Origin: Theobroma cacao
Taxonomy: Eukaryota > Streptophyta > Magnoliopsida > Malvales > Malvaceae
Reading direction: 5' to 3'
Assembly (NCBI RefSeq): GCF_000208745.1
Contig: NC_030853.1
Location: 4,471,062-4,535,061 of the forward strand
DNA length: 64,000 nt
In this document: one piece after another, positions 55,737 to 64,000 of the stretch
Position numbering within the stretch: the first letter of the stretch is position 1
Layout of the letters: the number at the start of each line of letters is the position of its first letter
Translations under genes and position numbers: made by a program
The notes under the pieces: generated by a model
The model's database searches: none
What the model was told of the DNA's origin: nothing
What the model saw: only the letters and a program-made list of their open reading frames with translations

Positions 55737-57019
55737 TGTGAAACCTCGACCTCTATAAACCCGTAACTAGAAATAGACGCGATAACATGGACCAAGGGTA
55801 ATTTTGTCATTTCTCATGGTGAGCTCTTGGAAGTGGCTTTCTAATGTTATTAAGGTTTAAGTGGGCCTAAGGAATAGATGAATGATGGTAAAATGAATGA
55901 AGAAGATAGAAATACTAACAATTTCCATAATAGGGGCAAAATGGTCATTTTTCATCTTGAGTTTAAATTTTTATATTTTTGTGAACCCGAGTATTTCTAG
56001 ACTATTATGGACTTTGTCTTAGTGTCAAAGAAGTAAAAAGATTGTATAAAGGTAAGGGGAAGACAAAATGACCTTGTTAAGGTCATTTTGGTAATTTATA
56101 TTAGAAATTAGATAAGTTTTAGGCATAAATATCTAACTCTCCATCAGCTTCTTCTCATTTTTCCAATAGCTCTTCTTCTTCTTTCCATCTTTCTCTCCAT
56201 TTCATGTTTCTTTGCACCTTCCATGGAAACCTCTCTTGAAACCTTTATAACTTTCCCAAATTAGCTCCATTTCTCATGTTTTTCTACACCTTTTCATAGG
56301 GTTTTCATGCTCTTCCACTTCTACACCTCAAGAAGCCTCAAAAGCCTTTTCTTAATACTTTCTTTCACTAGTTAGACATTCTAGAGAGAGAAAGAGAGAT
56401 TTTTCACAATAGTTTGAAAGCTTTTGAAAAGGAATTCAACTACAAAGAAACCCGAAGGTGAGAATGAGTTAGGGTTTATTTCTAATTTGTTGATGAAGGT
56501 TAATAATTTGATTTGTGGACTATTTTATTGTGAAGAGTTGTGTATTTATTTCTAGTGTGACTAGAGTAATACAAATAAATGGTTAGTCAAATAGCAATTG
56601 GAAACTAGTTAGGAAAAACTAGTAGAGCTTGATTTAGGAAATAGCTTTTAGAATTATATTTATGAAAATCGAGTTGGTTGTGATGCCATTGTGTGTGATA
56701 GGTTCCAACGAGACCCTACATCTCCATTCGGAGCATTAGTCGAAGTTAGAGTCGATCAAAACATCAACAAAGACCGGTGAGTGAACTTGCATTAAAATAT
56801 TTTGTGTAAATGTATATATGTTTGAATGAATCACTTGAAATATTTTAATTGATTTTTCTTCAAAATGCACACAGGAACAAGCCCTTGATGAAACGTTTTT
56901 TTTTTTTTGTGTTGTGTTGTGAAATGCGACTGTGATGAATCCATGTACTCCTTTATTATGTTGATATAAACATATATGTGTTGTGCATTGAGAGGTGATA
57001 TTGTGTAATAAATATAGTC

Positions 57020-57195
57020 ATGCATGCGCCAGATGTGGGGGAGCACATGCCGGTGATGATGGGTGCGAGAGTGTGGATGATGATATTGCCTGTGCACGAT
57101 GTGGGGGGATGCACACAATGGCATTAGTTGTGCACGATGTGAGGGATGCACACGATGACTCTAGCTATGTGCAGTGTGGGAGTGCACATGAGCCT
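57020..57195 (+). repeat. Minisatellite in LTR A6
   Basis: Four to five units with core GATGTGGGGGATGCACAC or close variants, in the same order as in A1 and A3. Confidence 0.85.
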
Positions 57196-57379
57196 GGTGA
57201 GGCAGTGGTGGTGTATATGCTTATATATATATATATTTACTATATAGGGAGGTTTGGAATTAATATTTGATTGCATTGACTGTTGAAACTTGATTATTGT
57301 TAATGTGTTCAATTTGATGTTCAATATGGCAAGAATGGATTTTTGTGGCATGAGAAAACCCCTTTATTTTCATCTACCC

Positions 57380-57660
57380 TGAATCTCGTTGTAGCGAGAA
57401 ACTCTCGGGTGGTGGGGCGTGAACCAGCCCTACTTCTCGCTACAGCAAAAATGGATTCTCGGTGCAACGAGAAACTCTCTGGGTGGTTACATTCCAAACC
57501 CTCGCCAGAATTTCGCTACAGCAAGAATACATTCTCACTGCAGCGAAAAACCCTCGAGCAGTTGATGATTTGTGCCCGAATTTCACCTCAGTGAAAATTG
57601 ATTCCCGCTGCAACCTCGCTGTAGCGGGAATGCCTTTTCGCTACGGCAAGAATCAATCTA
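57380..57660 (+). repeat. Palindrome cluster in LTR A6
   Basis: Eight or nine variants, among them CTCGTTGTAGCGAGAA, TTCTCGCTACAGCAAAAA and CTCACTGCAGCGAAAA, plus half-sites CGCTGCAACCTCGCTGTAGCG. All are decayed relative to 29963-29980. Confidence 0.83.
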
Positions 57661-58337
57661 TTTCGCTTGACTTGCTTGAATGTTACTAAAGTTTTCACTC
57701 TTCAAATTCTTTGTTGTTCATGGATCCTTCATCATCAAGTGATTAAACAACTAAGGGTTTAAATGAGGGGTTTAATAAGAAATAAACTAAATTGCATTGT
57801 TTTTGAATATAAGTGTATCATGATTTTTAAACTTTTCTTATTGTTTGCTTGTACCCTTCCTATGTTCACTCACTGGGTTTATGCTCACTATTTTCAACTT
57901 CATGTTTTCAGATCAGGAGGCAGTTGGAACCTAGGTCAAGTTGTCCACGTAGATTCGTTTCCTTGGTAGGTATCTTGGCATTCAATAGTTGTACCTTCGC
58001 CAAGGTCACTCCGCTAGAAGTTGAGTGTCTTTTTGTTGTGTTTAGATAAACGTGATGTAAATTACTAAAATATATGTCTTAGACAATATATGTATATTTT
58101 GATTGGTAATGCCACTATGAGTTGGCAATGGTTAACATTTTTTTGGTTAATATAAATGCAAGTATTTGATTGTTGTAGCACATTATTAAAGTACTTGTAG
58201 GTTGGAATTATGAAATGTGACTTTAGGAACATTTGATAGAATGGTGAACAGGTTATATAAATAGGTTTGCTTAGGCTTAGTAGGCTATGCCCATTGGGTC
58301 CACGCACCAGGCATGGCTCGAAATTTGGGCTGTGACA

Positions 58338-59937
58338 ACTGCTGTCTCAAATTCACCCAACCTCTTTTTCTTAAACAAAATGTCCTTCAGAAATTTGACA
58401 TATGAAGGCATTTTCTCCAAAGCCTCAATAAATGCAATGTTGATGTGAAGTTTCTTAAACACATCCATAAATTTTCAAAACTAGCTCTTTTTTTATTGTT
58501 TCTTGAAACGCTAAGGAAAAGGTGGTCGTCGTAATGTTCCTTCAGTCTCTTTCTCTCGACTCTATTCATTGAACCTATAATCTGTGTCTTACTCTCCACA
58601 GTCTTGTCTTTATGTTTAGCTTGTTTTAGGTTACTTTCAACCTTTTTACCACTTCTCAAAATGATGGCCTTGATATGTTCCTTGCCTTCCCTCCTTAGAT
58701 TTACTTCTATATCACTAGGTAGTGTTTCTTAAGCTCTATTGGTTAATAAGTTAGCAAGTCGACCAACCTGGGTCTCAAGGTTTTGAATTGATGTCGCTTG
58801 ACTTTGAATGAAAGTTGTTTGATTTTGAATGATGGCATCATTTTTTGTCATGAGCTACATCAACAAATCTTTTATAAATGGTTTCTTTTCTGGAATAGGT
58901 GTTTCTACTTGCTGTTGGAACCAAGGAGGTATGTTCGGCCTTTAAGCTGAAGATGAACCCTAATCGTTACCCCATGAGAAGTTAAGGTGGTTCCTCCACC
59001 CTGGGTTGTAGGTATTGGAGTCAGAATTGTTCTGCTATCTGTTCCCCACAAACTGCACTATTTTTATACTACTTGGACACTGAATGCTTGCATGCTCATC
59101 TCCATAATACTCACAAACTACAAAAAGACTTTTAATAGAATTAGCACCAAAAGATTCAAGTTTAACAGCTACCTAAGCTGATAATGTCTTAAAGCATCCA
59201 CGTCATGAACTTCAGTAACTTTTTTATGCATTGATCGCTTTGCTGGCCACTAGTAGTAGTTTGAAGCCGTCTCTTCCAACAAATTGTAGGCCTTATTAAT
59301 TTACTTAATCATTAAAGCTCCTCTCACAATAGCATCAATGGTGGTTCAAACATGACCACTCAATCCATTGTAAAATGTCTACACTTGTAGCCACTTTGGA
59401 ATACCATGATGAAGGCACCGCTTAAGCAAGTCTTTGTATCTTTTCCTAGCTTTGTATAATGATTCAGAATCTAGCTTCATGAACAATGTGATATCATTCC
59501 TTATTTTTGCTATCTTGGTTAGAGTAAAGAACTTAGTAAGGAACTTTTGAGCAAAATCATCCCTTGTTATTATAAATCCAATAAGAAGTGCATTCAACCA
59601 CGCTTTAGGTTTGTCACTCAATGAAAAAGAGAAAAGCGTCAAACAAAATGCATCATCTGTGACACCATTGTGTTTAAAGGTATCACATATCTCCAAGAAG
59701 TTTGAAATATGGGCATTTAGATCAGCATTTGGACGGCCCCCTAACTAGAATGAAGTTTGAATAATGGTGATGATAGCCGACTTGATCTCGAAATTGTTGG
59801 CTTGAATAACCAACCTTCAAATGCTTGATGGAATCCCTCGCACCAACCAAACAGCATGATCCCTTAAGCAACAATTTTTAGCTATCACTCGCTCTTGGAT
59901 TTACAACTCACCCTGTTGACTAGCCATTGTTTTTGTT
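58338..59937 (-). pseudogene. Gag of second Athila element, broken
   Basis: Minus-strand start MASQQGEL at 59937 followed by a stop. The core ISNFLEICDTFKHNGVTDDA, KPKAWLNALL and FAQKFLTKFFTLTK is at 59720-59500; then a decayed zinc-knuckle region, and at 58468-58340 MDVFKKLHINIAFIEALEKM and YVKFLKDILFKKKRLGEFET leading into the protease. Gag ends and the protease begins somewhere in this frame. LTR A6 cuts it at 58338. Confidence 0.87.
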
Positions 59938-60132
59938 TAAGCAAAACCTTGTTGATTTTATCATCAAAGTCTTTGGAATGTTCTCTCAATCTCTGGATCA
60001 CATGGTATAATCTCCAAGCTTTTTGCTCTTCTCATACAATAACGGAACGAACCTAAAAATGAAAGAAGAAAAACTCAAATTAAGACTAATCTATTGAATT
60101 TTAATATTAGTAAAATAAATAGGAAAACAAAT

Positions 60133-60149
60133 CCCCAACAACTGCACCA
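60133..60149 (-). other. Decayed tRNA-Asp primer binding site, second Athila element
   Basis: The minus strand reads TGGTGCAGTTGTTGGGG; the plant tRNA-Asp complement is TGGCGCCGTTGCCGGGG, so 13 of 17 match and three of the four changes are C to T. It lies 6 bases inside the LTR. Confidence 0.85.
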
Positions 60150-60155
60150 AAAACT

Positions 60156-60839
60156 TGTGGTGGATTTAGTACACGCAAGTATATGTGTTGAACAAGTAAT
60201 ATAGATAGTATGTCTAGAATCGTATCCCATAGGGATTTGCACCTAATTTTTCACTAAGTACTAAAATTATGACAAACTAATCGTATTCAAGTAACTCGAT
60301 TTTTTAGAAAATTAATTAAAACTAAATTAAATCATACATTAAATAAATTAATAGAAACTAAAAATTCACTTCAGAAAAGCAATAAACTAAAACCTTAAAT
60401 TATGGGTGCATTCAACACTTCATCTAATACCAGTTTCTCTTATTATTTATATTCATGGGTGGTTTTAATAACCTAGAATACAAAACTATGTACAAGTCTC
60501 CGTCGAGATGTTTTCGCAAAAACCTAACTTAATTGGGTCATTATATGTCTATAGTAATCAATTAAATAAGGTTCATTAAGCTAGTATTCTAATTTGACAA
60601 TGTATTGCAATTGGTGTATGTTTACTTGATTCGTGAATCAGATCACCAAAGTGGCATGAACATACATTATTCAATCTAAAACCTCTCTGTCAAGTCTCAA
60701 TTAGATTCACAAATTAGCCAACTGTTGGTCAGATAATCAAAAACATTAAGAGTAAATTTGAATAAGTAAAACTATCTCCATTCATAATAAATAAAAAAGA
60801 AACAAATATTCAAATTACCTCTTGAAATCCATCAAAAAT
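60156..60839 (-). repeat. 5' LTR remnant of second Athila element (copy B6)
   Basis: Inner end at 60156 (TGTGGTGGATTTAG), matching B2 and B3. Truncated at 60839 after 684 bp, where another LTR terminus begins. Confidence 0.82.
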
Positions 60840-61431
60840 TGTTGCTGGTTCTACACACACGCAAGCGTACGTGTCACACAAGTAGTATAATAGTAAGTAT
60901 CATCTCCACAGGGAATTGTATCAAAACTCTTGCTAATTACTAAAATTTAGCACCATAATCTTATCCAAGTAAATATAATTTTAAAAATTAATTAAAACTG
61001 AAATGAAATTAACAAGCTAAACTGATGAATTAATGCTAAAGAATTTCTAGAAGCTCAGTAAAATGGAGCCTAAGACTATGGAAGTACCCTACTATTCATT
61101 TGGATTTAATTTCACTCCTTACACTTATATCAATGGGTTGGTTACTAGCCTAGAGTCCAAATTTATCTACAATTCTCTGTCGAGATATTGTAAACATACC
61201 TATCTTAACTAATTTTTCATATGTCTATATAGATTAACTAACGTAGGTTCACTAAGCTTATACCCTAATCTTGGTTGCATATGGTATTTAGGTATATTTT
61301 TACCCTAAATACTAATCAAATCACCGATGCTCTAAGTGAAGTGAACACATGTTATTCAAATCCTTAGTCTATTCTAAATTCCCTTTGTCAAGTTGCATTT
61401 AGAGACCCAACTCAATCTAATTGGAACAGAG
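60840..61431 (-). repeat. Athila-type LTR fragment (copy B7)
   Basis: Starts TGTTGCTGGTTCTACAC at 60840 and breaks off at about 61431 against integrase-tail sequence of the third copy, losing the other two thirds of the LTR. It belongs to a subfamily close to B1 but distinct from B6. Confidence 0.78.
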
Positions 61432-63364
61432 TTTTGAAAGCTTGGGTTACCTCCTAAGAAACGCTTCTTTATAGTCACTAACTTGACTATGGCACCCCAT
61501 TCTGCCTTTCTTCATCCATAATATATGGCTCGAGGCTCATTCCGTTGACCATGAGCACTCTAATGGCCTCACTTTCTATTTCTGTTATCCCACATGGAAA
61601 GATCTTGATTACTTTAAAAGACCCAACCATCTTGCCTTACGTTTCCATGGAAAAAGTTTAAAGCTTGAATTACTAAGTGACACTTGTTATCTAATATGAA
61701 AATCAAGACAACTGAAAGGTGGTGAGATGATGCTCCTTAGACGACTACTCAGTTTTGATCTGTGGAGGTGGTAGCTTTAACTCAAAGGTTGGTGCTTGAT
61801 CATTTATAGGAGGAGAAATGGGCTTACCCTTGCCTTCATCAACCACATCCATTCTAAAGCAACTAATTGAAGAGGCGGGATGCTTAATTGCATTGAAAAT
61901 ATTGAACTCTACTACCTCTTCTCCAACTCTAAAAGTTATCTTGCCTTCTTTCACATCAATGAGTGCGTCTGCAGTTGCCAAGAAAGGTCATCCCAATATT
62001 AGAGGAATTTCCACATCTTCTTCCATCTCAAGCACAAGGAAGTCAACCAGGATGTAGAGATGCCCAACTTTAACGAACACATCCTCTATGATTCCAACAA
62101 GGTGCTGAATTATTCTATCTACTAATTGCAAGGCAACTGTAGTAGGTTAAATGTCCTTAAGTCCAAGTTTCCTAACAGTAGATGAAGGCATTAGTGACAC
62201 ACTAGCACCCAGATCACACAAAGCTTTAGAAAATTTAGAACCACCAATAGCACAAGGTATAGAAAAACTCCTTGGATCCTTTAGCTTGGGTGGGAACTTG
62301 TTTTGAATAATAGTGCTACACTCTTCAGTGAGTGCCACTATCTCATACTCGCCTAACTTCCCTTTTTTTGTCAAAATTTCCTTCAAAAACTTAACATATG
62401 AAGGCATCTACTCCAACACTTCAGCAAAAGGGATGTTAATGTGAAGCTTCTTGAGTACTTCTAGAAATTTTTGAAATTGAGCATCCAACTTTTCCCTTTA
62501 GAAGTGTTGAGGAAATGGGGGAGGAGGGTGTGATACCGTCACATCCTTGACCTACACCTGTTTGTTTGACTTTCTAACTTTGGATTCATTCTCAATTGGC
62601 TTCTATGGTAGTTTTTCTTACTTACTATTGTTGCCTACCTCTTTTCCACTCTGATGGAATACTGCCATACAAGGTTCCTTGCATTTCTTTTTAGGATTAG
62701 GTTTAGTATTACTCGGTAAGGTCCCTTAAGGTCTATTGTTGACAGCATTGGCTAATTGCCCTACTTGAGTCTTGAGATTTTTCAATGAAGCTACTTGACT
62801 GTGAACAAAAGCTTCTATCTTAGCCATGTACTGTATGAGTAACTCTTCCATGGAATGCTTTTTTTCTAGCACTGGGGGTCTAGGTTGCTGTGGAAAACTA
62901 GGAGGAAAATGTGGACGCAAAGCTAATGATGATCCTTGCTGGCAGCCCCAAGAGAAATTCGAGTGGTTTCTCCACCTTGTGTTGTAAGTATTTGCATATG
63001 GATTATTCTACTGTGGAACATTTTGTTATTTTATACCTACAAATTGCACTGTCTCTGTACTCATTGGACATTGATCGGTAAAATGCTCATCCCCACAATA
63101 ATCACAAGAAATAAATGGACTTTGTACTGAATGGATTCTGCAAGCATCAATTTTCTTTGTGAGAGCGACCACTTGGACTATCAACACATTAATGGCATCT
63201 AGCTCGTGAACCCTAGCTACCCTTATTGGCAAAGCCCTTTCGGAATGCCACTAATAGTTGTTGAAGGCCATCTCTTTTAGAAGGTCATATGCATCATCAA
63301 TTGACTTTGCTATGAGAGCACCTCCAGCTGCTACTCCAATGGTGGTCTGGATTGGATTTAGTAG
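61432..63364 (-). pseudogene. Third Athila copy: gag-protease fused to integrase tail by deletion
   Basis: The minus strand has DAYDLLKEMAFNNY near 63290, a zinc knuckle CDYCGDEHFTDQCP near 63100 and a proline-rich block near 62900. The protease entry MPSYVKFLKEILTKKGKLGE is at 62407, and the active site CDLGASVSLMPSS near 62205 is intact. Next come PLILGWPFLATADALIDVKE near 61985, FNIFNAIKHP near 61895 and PPPQIKTE then a stop at 61745. The following codons at 61660-61500 read KVIKIFPCGITEIE and MVNGMSLEPY, the pol tail past integrase. RT, RNase H and the integrase core are absent. LTR A7 enters gag at 63365. Confidence 0.87.
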
Positions 63365-64000
63365 TGTGAGATCTTGACCTTTAGAGACTCGTAACTAGAA
63401 GTAGATGTGATAATACGGACCAGGGGTAATTTCATCATTTTCTCTTGGTGAACCCCTGAAAGTAGTTTTCAAATGTTATTAAGGTCCAAGTAGGCCTAAG
63501 GAATGAATGAATGAGGGTAAGATAATGAAAAAGATAAAAAAAACGATAATTTTCATGATAGGGGTAAAACGGTCATTTTGCATCTCGAGTTGAAATTTTT
63601 AAGTTTTCATGAACCCGAGCATTTCTAGACCCTTATGGACCTTGTCTCAATGTCAAAGAAGTAAAAAGATTATATAAAGGCAATGGAAAGACAAAATGAC
63701 CTTGTTAAGGGCATTTTGGTAATTTCATGAGAAAAATGGATAAACATAATGCATAAATATCTAAGTTTCTAAGAGGTTCTTCAAATTTCCAACACTTCTT
63801 CTTCTTCTTCTTCCTTTCCCACGTTTTCGTACCCACCATGGAAGCTTGGTTTGAAACTCCCATATATTTCCTCGAGTTAACCCCGATTTTCATGTTTTTG
63901 TGCACCCTTTCACAAAGTTCTTTGTGCTCTTTCACTTTTTCACCATAAAACCCTTAAAAACCTTTCCTTATTACATTCTCTCACTAGTTGGACATTTTAG
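63365..64000 (+). mobile_element. Family A LTR, 5' part only (copy A7)
   Basis: Starts TGTGAGATCTTGACC and follows A1 and A6 closely (CATTTCTAGACCCTTATGGA, AGGTCATTTTGG-like blocks) to the window edge at 64000. The five bases before it are AGTAG; the matching copy would lie outside. Confidence 0.85.

Larger units (their letters stand above)
55737..58337 (+). mobile_element. Solo LTR, family A (copy A6)
   Basis: 2601 bp from TGTGAAACC to GGGCTGTGACA. The Athila frame is ETAV at 58340 and SLTKE at 55735, adjacent codons in the uninterrupted family, so the insertion point is clear although the flanking five-mers (GATAT, ACTGC) no longer match. Minisatellite 57020-57195, TA tract 57221-57236, palindromes 57380-57660. 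Confidence 0.88.
39983..60839 (-). mobile_element. Second Athila-like Ty3/gypsy element, multiply interrupted
   Basis: Minus orientation. 5' LTR remnant 60156-60839, primer site 60133-60149, gag 59937-58338, protease and RT 55736-53700, integrase 53040-52395 and 50610-50390, 3' noncoding region 49453-50389 and 3' LTR 39983-49452. Insertions: A6 LTR in protease, an unknown insert in integrase, and A5, D2 and an Athila LTR in the 3' LTR. The missing start of its 5' LTR is overwritten at 60840 by another LTR, so target duplications cannot be compared. The order protease-RT-RNase H-integrase is that of Ty3/gypsy, and the tRNA-Asp type primer fits Athila. Confidence 0.85.

Overview
The window reads as repeat-dense nuclear DNA of a flowering plant, probably a eudicot. 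It is AT-rich, no cellular gene could be recognised, and almost every base that could be assigned belongs to LTR retrotransposons nested in one another. The protein remnants fall into three plant lineages: Athila-like Ty3/gypsy (primer site for tRNA-Asp), a chromovirus-like Ty3/gypsy with LTRs of 2.3-2.7 kb (primer site for initiator tRNA-Met), and a SIRE/Maximus-like Ty1/copia element. The species cannot be fixed from sequence alone. Base 64 is an N.

Layout. 1-2110: LTR of an unplaced family (F). 2111-5786: plus-strand Athila protease/RT relic split by a solo LTR of family A (3337-5680, TSD AGATC). 5787-15319: minus-strand Athila debris (three LTRs, one 3' leader, one gag, one PBS); the last LTR carries an A/D mosaic LTR (11848-14880, TSD CTTCC). 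15320-17144: unplaced repeats, a 199-bp inverted-repeat element (TSD ATATA) and a 33-bp minisatellite. 17145-34307: a complete minus-strand copia element with both LTRs, PBS, PPT and TSD GGTTA, opened by a solo LTR D (23931-28031, TSD TATGT) and a solo LTR A (28301-31016, TSD AAATG); its own length is about 10.3 kb. 34445-39982: Athila LTR piece holding a deleted chromovirus-like element (34772-39868, TSD TTAAG). 39983-60839: a second minus-strand Athila element, whose 3' LTR is broken by A, D and Athila LTRs, whose integrase is broken by an unknown 1.8 kb insert, and whose protease is broken by another A LTR. 60840-63364: a third, internally deleted Athila copy. 63365-64000: start of a further A LTR.

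The genes do not work together as a pathway. They are gag, protease, reverse transcriptase, RNase H and integrase relics, nearly all with stops, frameshifts or lost catalytic residues. What stands out is the structure of the long LTRs. Family A LTRs carry two GC-rich arrays: an 18-bp perfect palindrome (TTCTCGCTGCAGCGAGAA and variants) and a minisatellite with inverted ends. Several LTRs are mosaics of two families yet are bounded by clean target duplications, so the mosaics formed before or during transposition. Target duplications and nesting give a relative insertion order: Athila and copia first, then families A and D.
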